Shown piece by piece: positions 49,732 through 59,189 of a stretch of 64,000 nt of DNA. The translations under genes and the position numbers were made by a program. A model generated the notes under the pieces. It saw only the letters and a program-made list of their open reading frames with translations. It was not told where the DNA came from and made no database searches. Position 1 is the stretch's first letter; every line of letters starts with the position of its first letter. The DNA is from Flavobacteriales bacterium (GTDB lineage: Bacteria; Bacteroidota; Bacteroidia; CAIKAF01). Location: assembly GCA_025451235.1 (NCBI GenBank), contig JANWKT010000007.1, forward strand, positions 124,001 to 188,000, given 5' to 3'.

Positions 49732-51873
49732 ATGTTAACGTCGCTCATTATCAATGCCCGAAAATCAGATCAAATTCATACAAATATTCTGGAATCAACG
49801 GATCAGGGAATTTATGTGGTACAACTTAGAAATGAGGAAAAGGATAAATGGAGGCTCTGTTATCTTAACCAGAACATGCGAAACATGTTTGGTATTGGTG
49901 AGCAGGAATTAGAAAAAGGTTTAAAAGGTTTGCTGAAGCTAGTACACCCGGATGATAAGAAAAAATGGATGGATACCTACCATCAATTATTCAAAAATAA
50001 AAAATCAATTCAACGATCCTATAGGCTTATACAACCCGTAACAGGAAAAATGATATATATAGATGAATCCATAAAACTGAGAGAAAAAAATGACGAAATT
50101 GAATTATATCATTATATATCCGACATATCTACGGAAAAAACCCTTACCGCCTTGCTCCAAAGCACCAACGAAGAACTTAAAAACCTAGGGCAGATCAACA
50201 AGGCCATTATTGAGAATAAAAGTCTCCATGAGATCGGTAAAATATTTTTGGATACAATTGGACCACCATTTTCCATTGTATCAAGTAGATTATACACTTT
50301 AAACCAATCCAATCATGAATTGACTACCGTTTGCGAAAATTTCGAAAAAGGCATATTCTCTAAAATTGAAAAAAGGATCGGTGTAAAAGCTGCGAGTATC
50401 ATACCCAAATTAACAGAAAGTAATTATCTTTTTCAGCTTATACAGAAGCGGGAAACCATCATAACCACCGACGAAAAGGAAATTATCAAAATTGTGGATG
50501 CACATGCAGATTCGGCCATTATAAAACCTTTTGTTAAGTGGGCTGTGAAATTGACCAAGCTAAAGACTTTTGCCATTATTCCTCTCTGCGCTGGGAATAA
50601 AATTGTTGGATTGGTTACCTTAGCCTCCACCCAAAAATTCAGCGATCAGGACATCGAATCTATTCATAGATATACAGAGCATATAGCAGGAGGATTGATA
50701 AAAAAAATATTAGAACAAGATATAAAAACCGCAGAAAAAAAACTGGCTTCCAACCAGCAATTACTACTCACCTCTGAGGAAATGGGCAAAATCGGTAGCT
50801 GGGAGGTAAATTTTGTGGATATGGAGGATTGGAGCAAAAATACCACCCTATGGTCCGACGAATCGTACCGTATTTTTGGCTATGAACCGCAAAGTGTTGA
50901 GGTAAGCTATCCCTTTTTTTTAGAACATGTTCATCCGGAAGATGTCCATTTGGTCTCAGGTAATTTTCAGGCCCTTTTTATTCCCGGCTCACAACACGAG
51001 GTTGAATACAGGATCATTTTAAAGAACGGTGATGTTAAAAATATACATGGAAAGTTCTATATCGTATTCAACGAAAAAAACAGGCCGTTAAAAATGGTTG
51101 GAATGTCTCAGGATATTACAGCGAGAAAAAAGATGGAAAAAGCATTGGAAGCCCATAACCATATATTAAAAGAAGAGGTGGAACGCCAAACGAGGGAATT
51201 GAAGATCGCTAACCAAAGCCTGGATGCATTTAATCATTCTATATCTCATGACATTAAAACTCCTCTAAGGGCCATGGACCTATATTTGGATTTGCTCAAA
51301 GAAAACATACCAGCGCAGGATGATAACCATGAGTATGTGGTCCAAATTGGAAACTGTGCTAATGAGATGAAGTTAATGATTTCAACTTTGATGGAATTGG
51401 CCAAGTTTGAAAAGATAGAACTAAAAAAAGAAACAGTCAATATGCGGTCAATGATTAATGGATGCATTCATTCGCTCATAGCTGAAACCACCAATTCAAA
51501 AGTCACTTTCAACGTTCTGCAAACTCCTGATATCAGGGCCGATGAAAACCTGGTTAAGCACATACTTGCTAACCTCATATCCAACGCCATCAAATACTCC
51601 TCGAAAAAAGAACATCCTATCATTGAAATAGCTGGATACTCGGATGGGGCTTTTACTACTTATTATATAAAAGACAATGGAGCTGGATTCGACCCAAAAC
51701 TTGCCAATAAACTCTATAAACCATTCTCCCGACTTCATAACGACAGTGAATTCGAAGGCAATGGAGCAGGATTATCCATTGCAGAACGGATCATTACCAG
51801 ACACGGAGGAACCATTTGGGCTGAAACTGAAAAGGGAAAAGGGGCCACTTTTTATTTCAAATTGCCTAACTAA
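49732..51873 (+). CDS. Soluble sensor histidine kinase, PAS-GAF-PAS-HisKA-HATPase
   Basis: 713 aa without membrane helices. PAS1 lies at about 20-135 (ILESTDQGIYVVQLRN, LVHPDDKKKWMDTYH), GAF-like domain at 165-325 (LKTFAIIPLCAGNKIVGLVT), and PAS2 with PAC at 345-465 (IGSWEVNFVD, YRIFGYEPQSVE, VHPEDVHLV). A coiled linker leads to HisKA with His506 in SHDIKTP, then the ATPase with Asn618 (NLISNAIKYS), Asp648 (DNGAGFD) and GNGAGLSIA. It should autophosphorylate in response to a cytoplasmic signal. No response regulator is adjacent. Its PAS-GAF half is paralogous to the next gene. Confidence 0.92.
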   Translation: MLTSLIINARKSDQIHTNILESTDQGIYVVQLRNEEKDKWRLCYLNQNMRNMFGIGEQELEKGLKGLLKLVHPDDKKKWMDTYHQLFKNKKSIQRSYRLIQPVTGKMIYIDESIKLREKNDEIELYHYISDISTEKTLTALLQSTNEELKNLGQINKAIIENKSLHEIGKIFLDTIGPPFSIVSSRLYTLNQSNHELTTVCENFEKGIFSKIEKRIGVKAASIIPKLTESNYLFQLIQKRETIITTDEKEIIKIVDAHADSAIIKPFVKWAVKLTKLKTFAIIPLCAGNKIVGLVTLASTQKFSDQDIESIHRYTEHIAGGLIKKILEQDIKTAEKKLASNQQLLLTSEEMGKIGSWEVNFVDMEDWSKNTTLWSDESYRIFGYEPQSVEVSYPFFLEHVHPEDVHLVSGNFQALFIPGSQHEVEYRIILKNGDVKNIHGKFYIVFNEKNRPLKMVGMSQDITARKKMEKALEAHNHILKEEVERQTRELKIANQSLDAFNHSISHDIKTPLRAMDLYLDLLKENIPAQDDNHEYVVQIGNCANEMKLMISTLMELAKFEKIELKKETVNMRSMINGCIHSLIAETTNSKVTFNVLQTPDIRADENLVKHILANLISNAIKYSSKKEHPIIEIAGYSDGAFTTYYIKDNGAGFDPKLANKLYKPFSRLHNDSEFEGNGAGLSIAERIITRHGGTIWAETEKGKGATFYFKLPN

Positions 51874-52071
51874 GTAATAGTTGTTCTGGTAATTTCGGTG
51901 TTAAACAGAATTAAAGATTAATAATAATTTAATTTCATATTGAACAAAAAATAAAGAAAAGATTAAATCATATATCTCAATAATGGCAAGGGTTATAGCT
52001 TGAGTACCTTTTCCGTTCGTCTCCGATTTAATAATAAGTTAATATTCTGGTTTCCAATTAGTAATGAAGCA

Positions 52072-52102
52072 TTTGGAATAAAAATTTTGTGGCGTACCTT
52101 TG
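52072..52102 (+). promoter_or_regulatory. Consensus promoter of the PAS-GAF gene
   Basis: TTTG at 52072-52075, exactly 19 bases, then TACCTTTG at 52095-52102. Both boxes and spacing fit the Bacteroidota primary-sigma consensus perfectly. The ATG at 52124 follows a Shine-Dalgarno-like AGAAGGAG that directly abuts the start codon. Confidence 0.75.
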
Positions 52103-52123
52103 TCATGAATTTGATAGAAGGAG

Positions 52124-53119
52124 ATGACCAACTCGGAGTTAATTTTAAGAACCTATAGAGAAATAGTAACCAAATTAGACCAACCCTATTACGTTTTAGA
52201 AGGTCTAAGCAACCATGTCGGGAATAACCAGATCCTGCATAGTAGTCCCAGCATCAGGAACATCGTTGGCTTAAGTCAGATCGAATTGGCCAGGAATTCT
52301 AAATTATTTTTCGATTCTATACATCCTGACCATCTGCAAGAATATACCGCCAGTAACCAACGTTTGTTGGAAGGAACTGCCATGGACAGGCGTACTTACC
52401 TGATAAAAAACCAGGAAACCGGAGAATTTATTCCGGTGGAAGAATTGGCTACCTCCAGGCTTAATGTCGAAAAAAATTGTTTTGAGATCTATTGCACGGT
52501 TAGAAAAGCCACTGCTCATCTGGATGCTGAAGAATCTGTTCAATTTAAAAAGTTTGCATCTGCATTAGGAAATTACTCAAATGCCAACCACGAAATAGAA
52601 AAAAGGCTTTTTGAATCTACCAGGTATTTCGTGGATACTATGGGCCAGCATTTTAAAATGAATGCAGTAAGGTTTTACGGATTCAATGAAAAAAGTAAGG
52701 AACTTTTTATACTGGCAGATATCCAGAACAAAAAATATCAAGGCCGCTTCGAAGTGGTTACTGGAGTTAAAACAAAAGGGGTGGTCCCTCAATATAGCGA
52801 GGACAGCTTCTTCTTTAATAAACTTTTGGAAAACAGGTACCAGGTATTTGATGATAAAAAGGACATCATAGAAATGCTGAAATCCCATACGGAAAATCCT
52901 CTTCTTAAGAAAATGGCTCCAACTGCCACCAAGGTATACCGACTGAAATCATTTGGATTATTACCTATTTCCTGTCCGATGGGAAGAATAGTAGGCCTCA
53001 TCACTTTTGGGTCGCCGAAGAGTTATAGTGAAGAAGGCAAAAAAGCTATTTACGAATTTACCACCACCAATACTTTTATCTTCACTCCTCTGCTCTGCGA
53101 TTTTTTTGCAGAACCCTGA
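52124..53119 (+). CDS. PAS-GAF sensory protein without output domain
   Basis: 331 aa, soluble. Residues 10-125 form a PAS domain (YYVLEGLSNHVGNNQILHSS, IHPDHLQEYTASNQRLLEG), and 145-325 a GAF-like domain (NAVRFYGFNEKSKELFIL, KSFGLLPISCPMGRIVGLIT). The GAF part aligns with the kinase encoded upstream: GVKTKGVVPQYSEDSFFFN against GVKAASIIPKLTESNYLFQ, and KSFGLLPISCPMGRIVGLIT against KTFAIIPLCAGNKIVGLVT. There is no kinase, cyclase or DNA-binding domain. It is transcribed from its own strong promoter and may modulate the kinase. Confidence 0.8.
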   Translation: MTNSELILRTYREIVTKLDQPYYVLEGLSNHVGNNQILHSSPSIRNIVGLSQIELARNSKLFFDSIHPDHLQEYTASNQRLLEGTAMDRRTYLIKNQETGEFIPVEELATSRLNVEKNCFEIYCTVRKATAHLDAEESVQFKKFASALGNYSNANHEIEKRLFESTRYFVDTMGQHFKMNAVRFYGFNEKSKELFILADIQNKKYQGRFEVVTGVKTKGVVPQYSEDSFFFNKLLENRYQVFDDKKDIIEMLKSHTENPLLKKMAPTATKVYRLKSFGLLPISCPMGRIVGLITFGSPKSYSEEGKKAIYEFTTTNTFIFTPLLCDFFAEP

Positions 53120-53203
53120 TGAAATATTTGATGCTGCGCAGTGGGGATTCTGGATTTGATATGATCCCTATGGGAACCTCAAACCTCTCAAACGCAGTCA
53201 AAC

Positions 53204-54754
53204 CTAAAAAACCGCATCTACCAATAGGTAGCAAAAAGCTGATATAAATACGGAGGAGATAATATTCAGGAAAAAACCTGCGGTAGTCATTTGATATAAT
53301 CGGATCTTCTTACTTGCATATACAATAGCATTGGGCGGTGTACCCATGGGTAACATAAATGCGCAGGTAGCTCCTAAAGTCACCGGCAAACAATAAAGCA
53401 TTGGATTTACCCCCATAGCCACGGCAATACTGCCCACCACAGGCACAAACACCGTTACAAGGGCTACATTGCTCATGAGTTCCGATAAGAAGACAGCTGC
53501 CAAAGTAAGAATGATGATCATCACCAAATGCCCACTGGATGAATAATTGTTTTTTATTTCATCTGCCACCAGTTTCATCAGGCCCGATTTATCCATGGCC
53601 ATTGCCAGGCATAATCCTCCCCCGAATAATAGTAAAATTCCCCATTTAACTTTTTTAAGGTCCTTAAATCCCATGATCATCCATGATTTTTTCGATCCGG
53701 AAGGGATAACCATCATGAGAAATGCTCCCCACATAGCTACCAGGGTATCGTCCAATTTAACCGACCATTTTTCATGGAACCATTCCCAAGTCTCGAACCT
53801 GAATATTGGCATACTGAATTTCCATTGGGTAGGTAGCCACTTGATATATTCGTCCTTGTTAATGGAATAGATAGTATTGATCAGGATGATCAACTGCTCT
53901 CTGAATATCCATAAGAGGCAAGTCTGAATGAATATAATAGCCACGATCCACTCCTGCCGGCTCATTTTACCCAGCTTATTATATTCATCCACGATCAACG
54001 ACCTCGGTATGGCCTTTTTATCCATTTTATTAGGATATAAAACATAGGTCAATAATAAATACATAATTGCCAGGATGATTACACCCATCGGAAAACAAAT
54101 GATGAACCAATCAAAAAAGCCTATGTCCATATTGAACCCTTTTTCCATCAATCCAACCAGCACCATATTCGGTGGAGTACCCACAATAGTAGTAATACCT
54201 CCTATGTTCGAAGCATAAGCGATGATGAGCATTAATACCAGGCTAAAATTCTTGATCTTCCCCTTACCCTGGTAATTGGTCTCGATCAAGGCATTTACCG
54301 AAACAGCAATGGGATACATCATCATGGTGGTAGCCGTATTACTGATCCACATGCTAATAAACGCAGTTGCTATAATAAATCCTAAAATGATCTTGTTAGG
54401 TGAGGTCCCTGTAATTTTTACAATCCCTAGGGCAATGCGTTTATGTAGGTTCCATTTCTCCAGTGCAAGTCCTAATATAAAACCGCCAAAGAAAAGAAAA
54501 ACCACTTTATCAAAATAATTGATCACCGACTGATCAAAGGTCAATACACCCGATATAGGGAAAGCAATCAATGGGATCAAAGCTACCGGTGCCAGGGGCA
54601 AAGTTTCGGTGAACCAAAGCGACAACATGAGGACCGCAATGGCCAACACAGTCTTAGAGGCTGCTGGTAATGAAAGTGGGTTTACAAAGAAGAAGAAAAC
54701 AAACAATGCAAAACCTGCCAATATGGAAACGATTACCTGCGCCGTTTTGCTCAT
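53204..54754 (-). CDS. DASS-family (SLC13) anion:sodium symporter
   Basis: 516 aa with 11-12 hydrophobic helices. The two diagnostic SNT-type hairpin motifs are present: SNTATTMMMYPIA at about 137 and SNVALVTVFVP at about 427; GTPPN occurs at about 200 and again near 485. The family imports dicarboxylates, citrate, sulfate or phosphate with sodium. It is the last gene of an operon; its ATG lies 2 bases after the preceding stop. The coupling with TMTC-like genes is unusual. Confidence 0.88.
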   Translation of the reverse strand: MSKTAQVIVSILAGFALFVFFFFVNPLSLPAASKTVLAIAVLMLSLWFTETLPLAPVALIPLIAFPISGVLTFDQSVINYFDKVVFLFFGGFILGLALEKWNLHKRIALGIVKITGTSPNKIILGFIIATAFISMWISNTATTMMMYPIAVSVNALIETNYQGKGKIKNFSLVLMLIIAYASNIGGITTIVGTPPNMVLVGLMEKGFNMDIGFFDWFIICFPMGVIILAIMYLLLTYVLYPNKMDKKAIPRSLIVDEYNKLGKMSRQEWIVAIIFIQTCLLWIFREQLIILINTIYSINKDEYIKWLPTQWKFSMPIFRFETWEWFHEKWSVKLDDTLVAMWGAFLMMVIPSGSKKSWMIMGFKDLKKVKWGILLLFGGGLCLAMAMDKSGLMKLVADEIKNNYSSSGHLVMIIILTLAAVFLSELMSNVALVTVFVPVVGSIAVAMGVNPMLYCLPVTLGATCAFMLPMGTPPNAIVYASKKIRLYQMTTAGFFLNIISSVFISAFCYLLVDAVF

Positions 54755-54756
54755 CT

Positions 54757-56811
54757 TTATTTTGCTTTCAATTGATCATCTTTTTGTTTTTGCAATACCT
54801 GGTATTGTTTATAATAACTATTTGATTTCGCTGTATCACCCAGGTTCTGGTATACCACCCCTAAATATTGATAAGCCAACGGATAGTTTTTATCACAGGC
54901 AATGGTTTGGTTACACATATCAATGGCCATGTTGAAATATTTTCTTGCCTCATCTGGTTTATTTACCTTCATATTCTCTCCGGCCAGTGTAATATAAACA
55001 GCCCCCAGGTTACATAAGGCATCCGCATAGCAAAAAGGCGACATCTCGATAGCCTTTTTAAAATTCTCCTCCGCCTCCTTATATTGGCCGGTAAAACCAT
55101 AACAGGTGCCAAAATTATTAAAGGCGATAGGATCTTTATCGTTCAATTTAAGTCTACGTTTATAATGTACAATGGCTTTTTCATAATTACCCATTCTCTG
55201 GTATATCTTTCCCAACAGACCATGCACTTCTGCAAATGGTTCGTATATCTTCAAACATTCCTGTAGTTCTTTCTCAGCCAATTCAAGCGTTACTTTTCTT
55301 TGAACATCTGTTTTTATTCTCAGAGAATCGCTATTGGTGATCATATTGGCATGGTAGTATAACATATGAACACTGTTCGGAACGGTCTTTACGTCTTCGT
55401 TGAATAAAGTGGATACATTTTTCCAGTCTTTATTCCGGTCGATCGTTTTAAAGGAGAAGAGCAGCAGTATAGGTGCCAAAACAACCCAAACAAGCGCCTT
55501 TTTCGAAAACACTTCAGCCAGGTTAGCAGGAAGGATCTTGTCAGCCTTTAATAATTTAGAGATCAGGTAAGCAATCAATATACAAAAACCCAGGGAGGGC
55601 AAGAACATGAGCCTTTCGGCCATATTGGTACCAATATAGATAAATACATTGGATATAATGGATGCCGTGATCATAAAAAAGAGGATGGCATAACTATATA
55701 CCGCTTTCTTTTTAAATCCCCTGATGGCAAAGAATAAACCAACACTGTACAGTAAAAAGGAAATCAGAAAACCACCATTTGCCGCTGATTTTACCAATGG
55801 AATGGTTTTGAAAGAATAATCACAGGAAAGTGGATGTGGAAAAATGAGGAGTTTTAAATACCTACCCATGATCTCAATGGCTGTCATTCTGCGAACTGCA
55901 TTGTCCTTAGATTCCATGATGGAATTATCCGGTATAGGAATGTCTTTGGCCTTTATTCCAACCGATCCGATCACACTGTTATGGATATATAGATAAATTC
56001 CGGTAACCGCCAGAATACAAACCGTAATGATTAAATTTTTTGATAAAGATGCTTTGGAGAAAAAATAGATGGTGATCGGTAGCAGAGCTACATAGGTAAT
56101 GGCAGATTCCTTGGTAAGCATAGCTGCAAAAAAGAAAAGAGCAGTGGGAATGATCCAATAATTTTTACCACTATCTGCATAGGATTTGGCAAACCAAAGA
56201 GAGACCAGAATAAAAAACATCGAGAGTAATTCATCTCGGCTCTTGATATTAGCCACCACCTCCGTATGTATAGGATGGAATGTAAATAACAAGGTAGCGA
56301 TCAAGGCCAGGTAATACTGGTCAGGTAAAAACCTATGTAACAATAAAAATATAAACCCACATAACAATCCATACAGAATAATATTTACCCAATGCATCAA
56401 CCTGGGTTTACCCCCTTCTTCCTTAAAATACTTTTGTCCGCCTTGCAGATCATATTCATAAGCGAACATGGCTTTTGTGAATGGACGATAAAGGTTATTT
56501 TCGGATGAATAAGAACCTTCCCTATAGCCATTTTTAAAAATAGCACCCAGAGAATCCTTTCCGGCTTCGGTCATTTTATTATCCACGATCACCGAGAAAT
56601 CATCCAGGTTAAAATCATGTTTGGCAGTGCTGGTATATAAAAGGCTTCCACAAATGGCGATCATCAAGGCAGTTACCCAAACAACAGGTCCTTTTTTAGC
56701 TTTGGCTTTGTTCGTCGAAGAAGGAGTTTTTACCTTCTCCTTTTTTTGAACAACAGGATTCTTTTTAACGGGCTGTTTGGAGTGATGAGCTGGTACCTTC
56801 TTTTTCGACAT
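54757..56811 (-). CDS. TMTC-like membrane TPR protein (paralogue 2)
   Basis: 684 aa. A Lys-rich cytoplasmic head (1-42) is followed by a multi-spanning membrane domain (about 43-470) with the GT-C-like acidic motif HDFNLDDFSVI (Asp70, Asp71) in the first loop and FHPIHTEVVANIKSRDEL, the counterpart of the HPxHTEAV segment of TMTC proteins. Residues about 490-680 hold four or five TPRs (YEKAIVHYKRRLKLNDKDPI, YKEAEENFKKAIEMSPFCYA). TMTC proteins of animals are linked to protein O-mannosylation; a glycosyltransferase role here is inference. It is a tandem duplicate of the next gene upstream. Confidence 0.85.
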   Translation of the reverse strand: MSKKKVPAHHSKQPVKKNPVVQKKEKVKTPSSTNKAKAKKGPVVWVTALMIAICGSLLYTSTAKHDFNLDDFSVIVDNKMTEAGKDSLGAIFKNGYREGSYSSENNLYRPFTKAMFAYEYDLQGGQKYFKEEGGKPRLMHWVNIILYGLLCGFIFLLLHRFLPDQYYLALIATLLFTFHPIHTEVVANIKSRDELLSMFFILVSLWFAKSYADSGKNYWIIPTALFFFAAMLTKESAITYVALLPITIYFFSKASLSKNLIITVCILAVTGIYLYIHNSVIGSVGIKAKDIPIPDNSIMESKDNAVRRMTAIEIMGRYLKLLIFPHPLSCDYSFKTIPLVKSAANGGFLISFLLYSVGLFFAIRGFKKKAVYSYAILFFMITASIISNVFIYIGTNMAERLMFLPSLGFCILIAYLISKLLKADKILPANLAEVFSKKALVWVVLAPILLLFSFKTIDRNKDWKNVSTLFNEDVKTVPNSVHMLYYHANMITNSDSLRIKTDVQRKVTLELAEKELQECLKIYEPFAEVHGLLGKIYQRMGNYEKAIVHYKRRLKLNDKDPIAFNNFGTCYGFTGQYKEAEENFKKAIEMSPFCYADALCNLGAVYITLAGENMKVNKPDEARKYFNMAIDMCNQTIACDKNYPLAYQYLGVVYQNLGDTAKSNSYYKQYQVLQKQKDDQLKAK

Positions 56812-56813
56812 GT

Positions 56814-58949
56814 TTAGTTTTTGAATTGATTGAGCCTTTCCTGTTTCTTTTGCATTAACTCGTTATATCTTTGGGTATAGGGTGCTGCCTTTGCCTGGTC
56901 TCCCAAATTAATATAGGTCATCGCCATAAATTGATTAGCGGGTATATTGTTAGGATCACAAACCAACGTTTGGTTAAACATATCAATGGCCATGCTAAAA
57001 AACTTATTGGCTTCCTGGTATTTTTGTTGGGCCCCTGCTACATTGCCTTTATCTTCTTCCATCTTCCCCTGCGACCTGGCAATATTCCCATAGGTTCCAT
57101 ACACACTACCCAAATTGGCCAAAGCATCGGCATAACAAATGGGTGTAATGTCAATGGCCTTTTTAAAGTTCACCTCTGCAGAATCGTACCGCCCCACCGC
57201 AAAATAACAGGTAGCATAATTATTAAAAGTGGTAGGGTCCTTGGCATTCAATTCAAGGGTCCGCTTATAATGTTTAATGGCCAAGTTATAGAGCTCCCCA
57301 GCCTGAACACCTTTTCTTCTGGCAGCATAATACTCCCCCATTTCTTTATATACCCTACCCAATAAACTATGACCGTTCGGGAAAGGTTCCCATAAGCTAT
57401 CAGCTTTTAATAATTCTTTTTCAGCCAATCTTAAGGTGATTATTTTTTGAGTGGAATCCTTCAATGCCAAAGAATCGGTATTGGTGATCATCCCTGCATG
57501 GTACAAAAGCATGTGCACACTGTTCGGAACTGTTTTTATATCTGCATTAAATAAGGTGGACACATTTTTCCAGTCCTGGTTACGGTCAATTGTTTTAACA
57601 GTGCCAATGATCAGCAGTGGAACTAAGATTAACCATAGAAGCGCCTTTTGGGTAAAAACGTCCTGAATGAGTTGAGGAGTGGTTTTCTCTAGCTTCAGTA
57701 ATTTTATAATAAAGAAGGCGATCAGCAAACAAAAACCAAGCGATGGAATAAAGACCAAACGTTCGGCCATATTCGTACCAATATAAATAAACAGGTTGCT
57801 AACTATTGATATGGTGATAAAATAAAAGAAAATGGCAAAGCTGGCAATGGATCTTTTTCTAAATCCCATAATGGCATATACCAGCAAACCGATATGTATC
57901 AAAAATGCAGCAATGAATCCGGGATTTGCGGCACTCTTTACCAAGGGAATGGTAGCAAATGAATAATCAGATGACAGAGGATGCGGGATGAACATTAATT
58001 TCAAATACCTACCCAATATTTCGATAGCGGTCATTTTTCTTACACCAAAATCCTTCGACTCCATGATCGAATTATCCGGAACAGGGATCAATTCCGTCAC
58101 CAATCCAATGGAGCCAATAACACTTCGATGTATGAGTAGATAAATTCCTGTAACGGCCAACATAAAAACGCTAACTGTAAGGATCTTTGGCCATTTGGCC
58201 GATGTTAAGAAGTACATCGTTATAGGAGCCAATGCCACATAAGTAATGGTCGATTCCTTCGCAAACAAAGCGAAGAAATAAATAAATATGGCCAGTATTA
58301 GATCCACGATCTTATTCTTGTCTACATAAGATTTTACGAACCACAACGAACCCAATAATAAGAACAAAGCAACAATCTCATCCCTGCTTTTAATATTGGC
58401 CACCACCTCCGTATGTATGGGATGAAAAGTAAAAAGTAAAGTGGTCACCAATGCCAAATAATACTGTCCTGGAATGAACCTGCGTAAGGTGAGGAAAATA
58501 AATCCGCAAAGCAATCCATACAAGATCACATTGATAAAATGCATCAGAAAGGGTTTCCCTCCACTCTGCTGGTAATAAGGTTTACCGCCCGAAAGATCAT
58601 ACTCAACGGTAAACATGGCTTTGGTAAGCGGACGGTATAAATTATCCTCCACTGTAAAATTTCCTTGCCTGTATCCTGTTTTAAAAACGGTGGATATGGT
58701 ATCCATCCCACCCGTGGTAATGGTATTTTCTGCGATCACCGAAAAATCATCCAGTACAAAATCGTGGTTCACTGTATTACTATACAGGAACATTCCGCAA
58801 ACAGCAATAAAAATAAAGGTAAATAAATGGAGATTGTTTTTTTTACCGGTTTTCGGTTGATGTTTAGGGGGTGTTGTATTTCCTCCCTTCTTGGCAGGTG
58901 TTTTTTTTACAGGTGGTGAGGTATTTTTTTTATAATTCTTATGAGCCAT
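56814..58949 (-). CDS. TMTC-like membrane TPR protein (paralogue 1)
   Basis: 711 aa, the first gene of the operon. The layout is the same as in its neighbour: basic head (1-38), membrane domain with NHDFVLDDFSVI (Asp67, Asp68), FHPIHTEVVANIKSRDEI, and YRPLTKAMFTVEYDLSGGK, then TPRs from about 500 to 700 (YNLAIKHYKRTLELNAKDPT, YDSAEVNFKKAIDITPICYA). It has an extra insertion in the TPR part compared with paralogue 2. Only 2 bases separate it from the next gene, so the two are translated together. The acceptor and donor are unknown. Confidence 0.85.
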   Translation of the reverse strand: MAHKNYKKNTSPPVKKTPAKKGGNTTPPKHQPKTGKKNNLHLFTFIFIAVCGMFLYSNTVNHDFVLDDFSVIAENTITTGGMDTISTVFKTGYRQGNFTVEDNLYRPLTKAMFTVEYDLSGGKPYYQQSGGKPFLMHFINVILYGLLCGFIFLTLRRFIPGQYYLALVTTLLFTFHPIHTEVVANIKSRDEIVALFLLLGSLWFVKSYVDKNKIVDLILAIFIYFFALFAKESTITYVALAPITMYFLTSAKWPKILTVSVFMLAVTGIYLLIHRSVIGSIGLVTELIPVPDNSIMESKDFGVRKMTAIEILGRYLKLMFIPHPLSSDYSFATIPLVKSAANPGFIAAFLIHIGLLVYAIMGFRKRSIASFAIFFYFITISIVSNLFIYIGTNMAERLVFIPSLGFCLLIAFFIIKLLKLEKTTPQLIQDVFTQKALLWLILVPLLIIGTVKTIDRNQDWKNVSTLFNADIKTVPNSVHMLLYHAGMITNTDSLALKDSTQKIITLRLAEKELLKADSLWEPFPNGHSLLGRVYKEMGEYYAARRKGVQAGELYNLAIKHYKRTLELNAKDPTTFNNYATCYFAVGRYDSAEVNFKKAIDITPICYADALANLGSVYGTYGNIARSQGKMEEDKGNVAGAQQKYQEANKFFSMAIDMFNQTLVCDPNNIPANQFMAMTYINLGDQAKAAPYTQRYNELMQKKQERLNQFKN

Positions 58950-59016
58950 ACGCTGCTTCTCCAGCTATAAAAATATTCATTTTTTTTATAATGAGAATAA
59001 TATTTCTCCGGGCGCC

Positions 59017-59080
59017 CCGGTAAATGGTGAAAAACCATTTACCGGCCCTATGCTCTGGGCTTCCCCGGCCTGCGCCGGGG
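59017..59080. repeat. GC-rich intergenic island with two perfect hairpins
   Basis: The first hairpin is CCGGTAAATGGT (59017-59028), loop GAAAA, ACCATTTACCGG (59034-59045), a perfect 12-bp stem. The second is CCCCGGC (59063-59069), loop CTGC, GCCGGGG (59074-59080), a perfect 7-bp stem. A further GCTGCG...CGCAGC pair lies just downstream. The block stands out from the AT-rich surroundings and sits between divergent genes. It looks like a REP/BIME-type element. Confidence 0.7.
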
Positions 59081-59189
59081 TACGGTGCTGCGTTCCACTC
59101 CGCACTTCCCCTTCGCAGCGGTGGCGCTCCATGAATGAAATTCCATACCATAAGTCTATTTAATTATATTTGTCATTCACATCTAACGT

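Noticed and set aside
56871-57365. Long open frame (164 codons) on the plus strand
   Set aside because: It is antisense to the TPR part of the TMTC-like paralogue 1, lacks recognisable features and mirrors the codon structure of the real gene.
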